A DNA stretch of 11,000 bases, from assembly GCF_037975245.1 (NCBI RefSeq), contig NC_092583.1:18192764-18203763 (forward strand), given 5' to 3'. The notes beneath the pieces were generated by a model. That model was not told the origin of the DNA, searched no databases, and saw only the letters and a list, made by a program, of their open reading frames with translations. Of the stretch, positions 1 to 7,968 are shown piece by piece. A program made the position numbers and the translations under genes. Source of the DNA: Apostichopus japonicus (taxonomy: Eukaryota > Echinodermata > Holothuroidea > Aspidochirotida > Stichopodidae). Position 1 is the stretch's first letter, and each line of letters opens with the position of its first letter.

Positions 1-3000
1 AAGTTTTATTTGTTGGAGATGACAGAATAAATCAATCGATTAACAAGGTCCCACATACCGATAATGTTCCATGAATACAAGATTCCATATTTCCAAAACA
101 TCATGGTGGTCTTGATTCACAAGTTCAGAAGCCTCTTTGATGTCACTTTGATTAAAATGAATTTCACTGCATGGCCCACAAGGTCCTTCTTTTCCCATCT
201 CCCAGAAATTATCTTTCATACCAAAGGGAAGCACTCTGTGAGCAGGAACACTGGAAAAAAGGAATTTCAAGCTTCACAGTAAATATTCCTTTAATAACAT
301 GATATTGGAATTTTAACCATTTTCCTACAAAAATTGATTTGGTAGAGTCCAACACTTTGCCCTAAACAGCCTTATTTCTGGGTTAGGCTCTGAGATACAG
401 ACATCGAATATATTTACCTAATTATAATAATTTCTCTCAACAAATCGCTAAGTTTTGAAGACAGTGCTTATTAACACTGAAGAATAGTAATTATTTGATA
501 ATTGCACTTATTTTCGAAGGGTACAAAAATGTTGACAACAATAAATTATTTTTATATTTGCTGCAGAACAATTCTAGCAATACAGTTGGTACAATATGTG
601 TAAATTTACAATTGTGTTGTACCAATGTTTTCTGTGCTTGCTTGTGAGAGACTGAGATCTAGTGAAATTTAGCAAATAAACAATTCTTTGACAGTAAGAT
701 ACTATTCAGTAAGATACTATTCAGTAAGATAATATTCAGTAAGAAACTATTCAGTAAGATACTGTACTATTCAGTAAGATACTATTCAGTAAGATAATAT
801 TCAGTAAGAAACTATTCAGTAAGATACTATTCAGTAAGATACTATTCAGTAAGAAAATATTCAGTAAGAAACTATTCAGTAAGAAACTATTCAGTAAGAT
901 ACTATTCAGTAAGATACTATTCAGTAAGAAAATATTCAGTAAGAAACTATTCAGTAAGATGCTTTTCAGTAAGATACTATTCAGTAAGATACTATGCAGT
1001 ACGATACTATTCAGTAAGACACTATGCGGTACGATACTATGCGGTATGATACTATTCAGTAAGATACTATTCAGTAAGATACTATTCAGTAAGATACTAT
1101 TCAGTAAGATACTATTCAGTAAGATACCATTCAGTAATATACGGTTCAGTAAGATACTATTCAGTAAGATACTATTCAGTAAGAAAATATTCAGTAAGAT
1201 ACTATTCAGTAAGATACTATTCAGTAATATACTGTTCAGTAAGATACTATTCAGTAAGATACTATTCAGTAAGAAAATATTCAGTAAGATACTATTCAGT
1301 AAGATACTATTCAGTAAGATACTATTCAGTAAGATACTATTCAATAAGATACTATTCAGTAAGATACTATTCAGTAATATACTGTTCAGTAAGAAACTAT
1401 TCAGTAAGACACTATTCAGTAATATACTGTTCAATAAGAAACTATTCAGTAAGAAACTATTCAGTAAGATACTATTCAGTAAGATACTATTCAGTAAATA
1501 CAGTTCAGTAAGAAACTATTCAGTAAGATACTATTCAGTAAGATACTATTCATTAAGAAATATTCAGTAAGAAACTATTCAGTAAGATGCTTTTCAGTAA
1601 GATACTATGCGGTAAGATACTATACAGTACGATACTATGCGGTAATATAATATGCGGTAAGATACTATTCAGTAAGATACTATTCAGTAAGATACTATGC
1701 GGTAAGATACTATTCAGTACGATACTATTCAGTAAGATAATATTCAGTAACATACAGTACTATTCAGTAACATACTATTCACTTATTTCTTAAAAGTTTA
1801 AGGGTTTGTACATGTACCACTGAGCAATTGGTTTATCTTACATTTTATTGTCACCTTCACCTCAGTTGTATCATTACTCTGTTTTCAGGTCTTTCCGTCA
1901 ACTTAAAATCACTGTTTGTGAGTCTTTTTTACGAGGGCTTTGCTAAAAGTAATTGGCTAGTAAAGTTACCCTGTTTAAATAACGTTAAATAAAATAAGGT
2001 GAAAAATGGAACAAACGTTTCCTTGGCTCACCCCAAGGAAAGCCAGATGTCTCTGGACTCTTGATCTGGAGGCAGGCCCAGATTGTCATCTCCCTTGAAG
2101 TATGTGACATAAAGTTTTTCTGCAGGCAACTTGTAAACATTGATCAGAAGGTCCCAGGCCATTGAACAAGCCTCATGCTATATATCAACAGAAATACCAG
2201 GATCAAAATAAGAACAGAATTTGTAATTAACCACTACAAGCAATGCTTTGTGGTGTTATATAAATAATAATTGCAACATAAGGGATATCCCATGTTTTCC
2301 TAAACGAAATTTCTTTTCTACCTTTTTCTGAAAATCAAAGTGAAGAACCAAAGGGTTATCCAATATTTTCCCAGCCAAGGGTTCAGTTTTACCTTTTACT
2401 GAATAGTGAAATGAAGACCTGGAAGCAGGGAAATGTTTCTCTATTTAAAATTAATTTGTTTGGCAGTGAAAGGATGGAAAAGTTTCCAGCATTAAAACAA
2501 TGAAAACCTTTTTCAATAGTTTTCTTGAGGTCCAGCTTAAAGAATGCATTTAAGCCAAAAAAATAATTTTGCACCTTATTTTAGTCATGTTTTTAACAAA
2601 CATATTCATGCACATATTCTTGAGTACAAAAGCTATTACAAATATTACTGAATCACTTAGGAAAAAATTGGTGGGAGGAAGCCTCAATTACCATTAACTC
2701 AATCCCAACAAACATAACTTAGTTTAAGAAGTACTTCCTGCCCAGTGGCAGGAACACTTTGAAACATGCTATGATATCAATTTTGTATTATATATTGGGT
2801 GAGATGCCACTTTCAAGCAGCAGTTTTCATTTCAAGAGTACAATCCCAGCTGTCTAGACTGTTGTACCTACATGGTGAAATCAAGGTTTTACTGCCAGTC
2901 ACCTGTAGGCTTACATGTATCTCATTTAGAGCAGTCTGTTAAATGCTTTTCCAATCCAGTTGTGTCAGTAACTTGGTAGTTGATACTACTTTGTTTACCT

Positions 3001-4097
3001 CTTCACTAGCTATGTTTGAGAGCATTTTAGATTGGTCAGGACCCATGTAAGGTGATTACTGCAACACTGTGATTGACATTTAGATGTAACCAAAGATGAG
3101 ATATGTGTCTTTCAGGCAAAATATCTATGAATTTGTCTCTGAACTGATTTCAGGCTATATAAATAAAGTTTTGTAAACTATTCCATGTATATCCCAGTAG
3201 CACAAGAGATCTGGCAGCGGAAGCGAAAAGACATGCTTCCATCAAGTATTACAATTGATTCTCCTGAATGAATCATCTTGTCCTTGCCTAAATGGAAGAA
3301 AGAATTATTAATACCAACCAATCTCTTGTTGTAAGGAAGAAACTTGAAAAATTAAACTATGCTTGGCTATAAATTTTAAACTGTACCTTAAAATAATCAC
3401 CAAAGGACCAATTTCCAAGCATTTCAAAGAATGTGTGGTGGTAAGTATCTTGTCCCACATCTTCTAAGTCATTGTGTTTTCCACCAGCTCTGATGCATTT
3501 TTGGCTGTTGACCACTCGCTTATATCCAGACTGCGGTAACCTAGGATCTGATGTACCTTGAATTATATCTTTGAACTTAAGAGATGAAGAACAGATATAT
3601 CAAAACAAATAAGGATGCCATAAGAGAGGTGGTTAGAGACTTTCTTGATTTGTAATACATGGAACAAAACCTGGCACAAACTTACTACTGGATCAATGAT
3701 TCAGTTAACATGATTTACACCTTAGTTCTCTCAACAATAAACAAAATGAGATGAGTGTCCTTAAATGAAAGCCTGCTTCAAATGTGAAAATAGATGAAAA
3801 TAGTTTCCTGCCAATAAACTATTGGGTAATTTGGGTTACCTGATTCATCCCAGCATTAGTAAACAGCAGACTGGAATCTTCCATAGGTAAAACAGATGAA
3901 GAAGGAACAAACGTGTGGTTGTGATTAGAAGTAAAATATTCAATAAAAGTGTTTCTGATGTCCTGTGTAGATGCAAATGTTCCAAAGAATCGGTGCTCAG
4001 CCGCAGCAGCAGATGATACAAACAGCTGTAGTGGTGGTAGAAGGAACTTCTTCCTTGGAGCCTTACTGAGTTTTCCGTATCTGTTATTACAGTCCAT
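1..4097 (-). CDS. AARS2: Alanyl-tRNA synthetase, probably mitochondrial; 5' part of gene, four exons, runs off left edge
   Basis: The enzyme activates alanine with ATP and loads it onto tRNA-Ala. Coding exons are 4097-3840, 3575-3387, 2177-2032 and 250-59; they join in phase (0, 0, 2, 2) and give about 261 codons, whereas the animal mitochondrial enzyme is close to 1000 residues. Visible landmarks of the class II AlaRS core are TNAGMNQ (residues 80-86), [10 protein letters not shown] (109-118), [10 protein letters not shown] (132-141), FWEMG (213-217), [10 protein letters not shown] (220-229) and EIWNLVF (251-257). Motif 3, the editing domain and C-Ala are beyond the left edge. I prefer mitochondrial over cytosolic for two reasons: the N terminus has a basic extension ahead of the core, and the DIWLSLG-VPAHRVL segment resembles AARS2 as I recall it better than AARS1. 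The identification as AlaRS is near certain; the compartment is an inference. Bases 1-58 are the start of intron 4. Confidence 0.93.
59..250 (-). CDS. AARS2: AARS2 coding exon 4: FWEMG / [10 protein letters not shown] segment
   Basis: This 192-bp exon completes glycine codon 198 and encodes residues 199-261 plus two bases of an arginine codon. The acceptor is ccttttttccag (AG at 252-251). The exon reads [19 protein letters not shown], then [27 protein letters not shown], and ends at CG|GTATGT (GT at 58-57). [10 protein letters not shown] lies in the AlaRS active-site domain, upstream of motif 3, which would be in the next exon off the window. Without splicing, the frame hits TAA at 48-46 (RYVGPC then stop), as expected for intron read-through. 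Confidence 0.95.
251..2031 (-). other. AARS2 intron 3 (1781 bp), containing a large minisatellite
   Basis: GT-AG intron, GTGAGC at 2031 and downward, ccttttttccag ending at 251. About 61 percent of it is the 15-bp tandem array described separately. The flanks, 251-690 and 1784-2031, are AT-rich unique-looking sequence with no recognised feature. Confidence 0.92.
691..1783. repeat. Minisatellite, 15-bp unit ACTATTCAGTAAGAT, about 72 copies
   Basis: Nearly every 15-bp step from 701 to 1773 is a copy of ACTATTCAGTAAGAT with a few recurring substitutions; the left edge (691-700) and right edge (1774-1783) are partial units. Recurrent variants are AATATTCAGTAAGAA, ACTGTTCAGTAAGAT preceded by a unit ending AATAT, ACTATGCGGTACGAT, and GCTTTTCAGTAAGAT (961-975 and 1589-1603). 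Extra 5-bp partial units occur at 761-765 (actgt) and 1754-1758 (acagt), close to the two ends. Small deletions near 1498 and 1558 shift the array phase. Three of six frames contain no stop in the consensus, so long open frames arise on both strands (ILLNS repeats on minus; LFSKI and YSVRY on plus). These are by-products of the period being a multiple of three, and the array lies inside an intron. Confidence 0.98.
2032..2177 (-). CDS. AARS2: AARS2 coding exon 3
   Basis: This 146-bp exon encodes residues 150-197 plus two bases of codon 198. It begins [11 protein letters not shown] after an acceptor ending gatatatag (AG at 2179-2178). It continues through [20 protein letters not shown] to [12 protein letters not shown] and ends at GG|GTGAGC (GT at 2031-2030). 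AlaRS proteins have this segment directly after the GDYFK end of exon 2, so no exon is missing between them, although the intron is 1209 bp. The DIWLSLG ending is AARS2-like. Phase 2 at the donor matches the single completing base at the start of exon 4. Confidence 0.94.
2178..3386 (-). other. AARS2 intron 2 (1209 bp)
   Basis: GT-AG intron between residues 149 and 150. It is AT-rich and I recognise no transposon or repeat in it. Two short open frames are not convincing: 2389-2574, and one on the minus strand behind an acceptor-like site near 3287. Confidence 0.88.
3387..3575 (-). CDS. AARS2: AARS2 coding exon 2: class II motif 2 region
   Basis: This 189-bp exon encodes exactly 63 codons (residues 87-149), phase 0 at both ends. 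It starts [12 protein letters not shown] after a pyrimidine-rich acceptor (ttcttcatctcttaag, AG at 3577-3576) and ends GDYFK before AAG|GTACAG (GT at 3386-3385). It contains the most diagnostic AlaRS signatures: [19 protein letters not shown] and [17 protein letters not shown]. In the family this is the motif 2 strand-loop-strand that binds ATP and alanyl-adenylate, and the conserved arginine of CIRAGG is present. There are no stops, frameshifts or missing conserved residues, so the gene looks functional. Confidence 0.96.
3576..3839 (-). other. AARS2 intron 1 (264 bp)
   Basis: The intron has GT-AG ends on the minus strand (GTAACC at 3839 and downward, cttaag ending at 3576). It is AT-rich single-copy sequence in which I see no other feature. 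Confidence 0.9.
3840..4097 (-). CDS. AARS2: AARS2 coding exon 1: targeting-like leader and start of the catalytic core
   Basis: The exon encodes residues 1-86. The first ATG in frame is at 4097-4095; the frame stays open upstream to a TAG at 4235-4233 but has no other ATG there. The next in-frame methionine (in MEDSS) is already inside the conserved core, so 4097 is the best start. The context is mediocre (T at -3, G at +4). Residues 2-17 are rich in R and K with one acid, followed by [12 protein letters not shown] and RFFGTFAST, which looks like a mitochondrial presequence with a cleavage-type arginine. The conserved part begins near IRNTFIEYF (class II motif 1 region) and ends with TNAGMNQ. 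The donor is CAG|GTAACC, phase 0, with GT at 3839-3838. A pyrimidine-rich 3' splice site just upstream (AG at 4140-4139) suggests a 5' UTR intron or a further upstream exon. Confidence 0.9.
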
Positions 4098-4114
4098 ACA
4101 TCTCCTCCCAGATT

Positions 4115-4138
4115 TTACATACAAGATCTTTCGTACAT
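4115..4138 (-). promoter_or_regulatory. Possible upstream ORF before the AARS2 start
   Basis: An ATG at 4138-4136 opens a frame of seven codons (MYERSCM) ending in TAA at 4117-4115, 17 bases before the proposed AARS2 ATG and in another frame. It begins directly after a pyrimidine-rich AG (4140-4139). If included in the mRNA it could reduce initiation at the main ATG. Whether it is transcribed cannot be seen here. Confidence 0.3.
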
Positions 4139-5253
4139 CTGTTAAACGTAAGAAAATAAAAGGGATAGATTGTAAAACATTACTACTATTTATGTAGCTG
4201 CATTCGTTTTGTAAAAGACTACCACGACTCCACTACACATCTAAATATTATTGGTTGTACCCATCAATCATAAATGCACTTGATCCTGAAAGGAACAGGA
4301 AGTACAAGGAAAGTAACAACAACATAAGAGTCAGTATGGCAAGTAGGCTGGCAGTCGTTCATAAGGGCGATAAAATTTTTCTTAATACTTTCAAGTTAAG
4401 TGATCCAAAATGGATCATTGGTGACATTGAACAGGGGACTTGAGAGGCGATTTAGCTCAAGGTTATGCTTTAAAGATGGTACCGGGGTGAGATGTCACCA
4501 AGACCCAATATGACAATGTCATGTACCTTCACCTGTAAACCCAGGTCTACTGAATCATTTATAAAACCCTCTGTAGACCAATCGTAGAGGTAAGTGCACA
4601 TCACATGCTCAAAATATCTACCGAGCTGTTGTTTGCAGTGACTCAAAACCATAGCAAACAACTAATGAGGCTGCAGAAACTTATGACAAAATTTTAAATC
4701 CCCAAGCTACTGTATCTCAGATTCAAACAGTCCAAGTAATCCTAACCTTAACTCATTCCAAGAGAAATCTGCAATGGCCTGATTATAACAGACCTTAATT
4801 AGTATGTAAATATTATTTATATAACTACATTATCTTTTGTGGAGATTCGACCATATATGCATGTTACACTGATAGTTTACAAAGAGGGGAGGAGTGTAGT
4901 AAATTTATAAATGACTCGAAACCAAATCTGTACCCATTATATCCATTATACTATTTACCTACATGACAATGTCACTTTTGCTACCTCAGAAGAGTTGCTT
5001 TGCCAGGTGAATAAAGTAGATACACCTAACCACACTCTCTTTAAAGTGCTCATTGATTGCTTGATTGTCTCCCATTATACTGAAACAGGATCACAACATG
5101 TATTTCTTGGTCCAATATTTCATGTGCAACCATGGATATTGAAAGTGTGTCAGATACTTTAGGACTTTATTGAACAATTGATGTTTTCTTTGGTATGTGT
5201 GCACAAGGAACAGTAGACTCTAGTGTTTCATTATTTACAATGCGCTGTCCAGA
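4139..5253. other. Region upstream of AARS2 without an identified gene
   Basis: This stretch must include the AARS2 5' end and promoter, but I see no clear TATA box, initiator or CpG-rich tract that fixes a transcription start. Short open frames at 4255-4443 (plus), 4470-4661 (minus) and 4911-5162 (plus) resemble no family I recognise and are of a length expected by chance in AT-rich DNA. The minus frame at 4470-4661 is followed by a donor-like CAG|GTGAAG (GT at 4535-4534), so a missed exon cannot be excluded. Confidence 0.5.
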
Positions 5254-5267
5254 AGTGCTGATAGTCG
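5254..5267 (+). repeat. Left terminal inverted repeat of the 5254-6174 element
   Basis: AGTGCTGATAGTCG; its exact reverse complement ends the element at 6161-6174. Confidence 0.8.
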
Positions 5268-6091
5268 TAATCAATTAATCGCTAGTAGTCGCGATTACAC
5301 TTTGGAAGTTTGATAAATCACGCTCACAACCTAAATTGCAATTACTGTACTACATGCTAGCACTACACATTATCTGCTGTTGAAAAATAGCCTAACCTTT
5401 CAAACACAACACTAAAGCAGTTTGTCAGCAAATATCGCAAAAGTATACAGGTTCTCACAGTGCTACACTAGCTCTGTGCTGTTTTAAAAGCAGCAAGCAC
5501 CTGCTCCGGTAAGAATCATGCGTTTGCTTGTCAGTAATACGATTGTTCTGCAATGCAACATTCAGTCTTCGCAAGGTTTTAATCATTGCGCAAATTCTTA
5601 ACTTCTTAATCTTTTACAATTGCCAAAGTATTTGTAATTTCTTCAAACATGTTGACAATAACTTCATTACTGGCCTGGTTCACATTTATCGGATGTCTGA
5701 TCAATGTGTCGATTGTGGTATAGTTAAATTTTAATGTGCAAAGTATGTTCCTGCTATCACGCTAGGCTAGAGCCTAGCCTAGAAGGTCATACAGAAAACT
5801 CTTGCATACTAATCATGAAACTGCTACAAGTCTTACATCTATTCATTGTTTGCATGTTTGCTTTTATTAGTGCTAGAAGTTGTAGTAGTCTCGTAGATTC
5901 ATTCAAAAGTTTTTGATTTACTATGAAGCATTTTATGAAACCTTGCAGATTGAAAATTGTTTACAGTTTTTGTTTGGTAGATGTTTTAACATGATTTAGA
6001 CACACGTTAAGACATGAAAGAAAAAATAAGGACAGTGCACCATGAAGAAAGATTTGTTTTGATTATTTTTGCAATGTAAAAGTGACAGTGG

Positions 6092-6099
6092 TGACGTCA
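6092..6099. promoter_or_regulatory. CRE/ATF consensus palindrome inside a transposon
   Basis: TGACGTCA is the full cAMP-response-element palindrome bound by CREB/ATF proteins. It lies near the right end of the 5254-6174 element, about 2 kb upstream of the AARS2 ATG. One 8-mer can occur by chance, so function is unproven. Confidence 0.3.
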
Positions 6100-6160
6100 T
6101 AACTGTAACCGAGTAATCGCGATAAGATCTAAGCGATTAATCGACTACTAAAGAAATATT

Positions 6161-6174
6161 CGACTATCAGCACT
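6161..6174 (-). repeat. Right terminal inverted repeat of the 5254-6174 element
   Basis: CGACTATCAGCACT, an exact inverted copy of 5254-5267. Confidence 0.8.
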
Positions 6175-6996
6175 ACCAGCTACCAGAAATCAGCTCCAAT
6201 GCGAAGAATGTTCACATGTAGGCTACTGTAAAGTTTATGGAAGTTGCTTGTTTTGCATATTTGCTCGCATTATGTCATTCAACAATTTGATGCGTGCTTT
6301 TGGTGAGATGCTGGTGAATTTGAAAACCAGATTTCTACAAGAAGTTAACATCAAACAGGACAATTTTTACATGGTTGCAATGCGAAAAATATGAACTATG
6401 AGGACAATGTATCAAAATCTTTCACCAGACAATTCCTTTAAGCCAACAGGTTATGCCTACTAGGTATGAAATACTATTTAGATTCTACATTACTTTCAGC
6501 CTGGGCTTCCATCTTTGTAGAGTAAGTTGATCAAACATCCCTGGATTTAATGTACCATCCCGGATTTTCCCAATTTTATATACTGGCATGGGAATATCCT
6601 AGACTTTGTCGGCCCAGAATTATTGTAATTTTACCTGTTTGGTCTTCCACTTGTAGAGCTTTAAAGTAAGTACTGTAGTGATTGTTACAATTACATTCAT
6701 GAGTCACATCTGAAAGCAATGAATTTTTTTGCCCCTTGGCATGGATTTTGATATCTTCCAAGACCAAAAACCTGTTTTAGGACGAGTTGTCCAAACCTTG
6801 AGCATGTGAACATCATCCTTGAAACATAAAACCATCAAACCAGAAATAAAACAAAAGTTAGGGAGCTGCTGAGTAATCCAGTCAGATATTCATTGTTGAT
6901 TTATTTAACTCATTCAAAGCCTAATTTCTCTTGAAATACCTTTACTGCTGCATTTTGGGTTCTTGCCTTATTGACCCAAACTCGAGTGCGATTCTA
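6175..6996. other. Intergenic stretch with no supported gene
   Basis: AT-rich sequence. The minus strand has overlapping short open frames between 6840 and 6493, including 6576-6767 and a 30-odd codon frame with MPVYKIGKIRDGT near 6592-6493. They lie in different frames, are interrupted by stops and have no good splice-site pairs, and I recognise no family. They could be remains of a mobile element or chance. Confidence 0.5.
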
Positions 6997-7004
6997 TGCT
7001 TTCA
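6997..7004. repeat. Target-site duplication, left copy (TGCTTTCA)
   Basis: Identical to 7378-7385 across the 373-bp MITE. Confidence 0.92.
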
Positions 7005-7377
7005 CAGCGGTGGAGCTAGGGTATTGGTCAAGGGGGGCGAGAATGGTCTGTAGGGGCGCTTTCGACACTATCTAAGCGGAGCGCCACCACAGGTTGGCGC
7101 TGAGCGTACAGAAATTTTTTGAGTAAAGATACTCCCTAGATCGCAGGAAATGATCTTTCCTGGTCTTGCTAATTTGCAGACAAAAGATGAATAAATAGGT
7201 CTCATCGCCAACAAAATGTGACAAATGTCAAAAGGTAGATGAGAGCGCAATAAAATAGTCAATAATCGCGAATAAGTAAAAAGTGGTAAAAAGCTGAAAA
7301 GGGTGCCAGCAGTCCATTTGAGTCCGTCGGGGGGGGGGCATCCACCCCCCCCCGACTGTATGGACGCTCCGCCACTG
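7005..7377. mobile_element. hAT-type MITE (373 bp) with perfect 8-bp target-site duplication
   Basis: The left end is CAGCGGTGGAGC (7005-7016) and the right end, read inverted, is CAGTGGCGGAGC (7366-7377): 10 of 12 bases match and both start with the CAG typical of hAT elements. The flanking 8-mers are identical, TGCTTTCA at 6997-7004 and at 7378-7385, and 8 bp is the hAT duplication length. The 373-bp body is far too short for a transposase. It carries a G10/C9 hairpin near its right end (7326-7356). This is the best-supported mobile element in the window. Confidence 0.93.
7326..7356. repeat. GC hairpin: GTC plus G run facing C run plus GAC
   Basis: GTC followed by ten G (7329-7338), the loop CATCCA, then nine C (7345-7353) and GAC: a stem of 12 GC-dominated pairs inside the hAT MITE. 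Such runs are common near the ends of MITEs and are hard to sequence, so run lengths may be inexact. Confidence 0.85.
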
Positions 7378-7385
7378 TGCTTTCA
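7378..7385. repeat. Target-site duplication, right copy (TGCTTTCA)
   Basis: Identical to 6997-7004. Confidence 0.92.
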
Positions 7386-7960
7386 CAGTAAGCACATGGT
7401 AAGCAATTGTGGCTGGGTGGACACTCCAGCAAAGAAATACGTTTTGGCCTCCCCAGGCTAAAAATCAGCTGCCTCAACGTTAGCCATACGTAGCGAAACT
7501 GGTATATACTACTCACTTGTAAAGTAGGCCCGTGACGACCCGTACATTAATGAAGTCATTACTATTGTCAAGACCTACGTCTTGCAGAGGAATAAGATCT
7601 CAAAATCTGTCACAACTTGATATCTTTCAACTTTTCGGAGGCCAAGTATTGAAATATGATACAACACAGTAAGAGTTTCACCCCAAATCATAGCGAACGT
7701 TCAGAAACATCAAACAGGTCTGATATACGCGGTAGCATACTCCTTATAATATCCCTTTTCACTTATTCGCTAAATACTTAAAGTGGCATTTAACGTGATC
7801 CGTGGTTCAAGGAAATTGATAGGCCTATTTGGTACAAATTGGAAGATATGAAATGAGCAATGAATCGTTTTATTGTTAAGTTGCCTTTAATTTCTTTAGA
7901 GAAACTTCTTCCCAAGATGTGTTGATCGATGACTCATTGATTGATCATTGATCATTTATT
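7386..7960. other. Intergenic stretch with no supported gene
   Basis: Between two transposons. It holds only a small local repetition of TTGATC words at 7922-7956. The minus-strand open frame at 7259-7516 spans the MITE boundary and is not credible as a gene. Confidence 0.55.
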
Positions 7961-7968
7961 CCTATACT
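7961..7968. repeat. Target-site duplication, left copy (CCTATACT)
   Basis: 7 of 8 identical to CCTTTACT at 8806-8813. Confidence 0.7.

Larger units (their letters stand above)
5254..6174. mobile_element. Non-autonomous DNA transposon with 14-bp perfect terminal inverted repeats, hAT-like
   Basis: AGTGCTGATAGTCG at 5254-5267 is exactly inverted at 6161-6174, bounding 921 bp. Just inside both ends are related subterminal pieces with TTAATCG, TAGTCG and CGCGATTA words (5269-5298 and 6111-6148). Alternating TAGTCG / ATTAATCG ends are, from memory, common in hAT-type elements, so I lean that way. The target-site duplication is not clean: taking GTGCTG as the true end, the flanking 8-mers (gtccagaa and taccagct) share only the central CCAG. 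The interior has no recognisable transposase; small open frames at 5528-5734 and 5734-5916 look like chance. It contains a perfect CRE-type palindrome TGACGTCA (6092-6099) and a short hairpin (5762-5777). Confidence 0.72.

Noticed and set aside
691-1783. CRISPR array
   Set aside because: The units are directly adjacent with no unique spacers, and the context is a eukaryotic intron.
751-1793. Long open frames of 60 to 227 codons on both strands (ILLNS, LFSKI repeats)
   Set aside because: They come from the 15-bp minisatellite in an intron; the frames break wherever the period shifts and begin and end with the array.
3180-3287. Possible extra or poison exon in intron 2: good acceptor (tttcttccatttag) followed on the minus strand by an open frame from [11 protein letters not shown] to a TAG
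   Set aside because: Exons 2 and 3 already join in phase at a contiguous conserved segment, no convincing donor follows, and entering from exon 2 in phase 0 gives a stop at the fifth codon. It could at most be a rare cryptic exon.
4443-4560. tRNA-like words (GGCGATTTAGCTCAAGG)
   Set aside because: No matching acceptor stem, anticodon arm or TTCGA-type loop follows at the right spacing.
4470-4661. Minus-strand frame with CKQQLGRYFEHVMCTYLYDW and a donor-like CAG|GTGAAG
   Set aside because: It is short, unrecognised and has no neighbouring exon in a compatible frame. Mentioned in the region note as a possibility but not called.
4911-5162. Plus-strand open frame of 83 codons
   Set aside because: It resembles no known domain, and a chance open frame of this size is expected in AT-rich DNA.
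6493-6840. Overlapping minus-strand open frames with protein-like stretches (for example NHYSTYFKALQVEDQTG, MPVYKIGKIRDGT)
   Set aside because: They lie in different frames with stops between them, lack paired splice sites and match no family I know.
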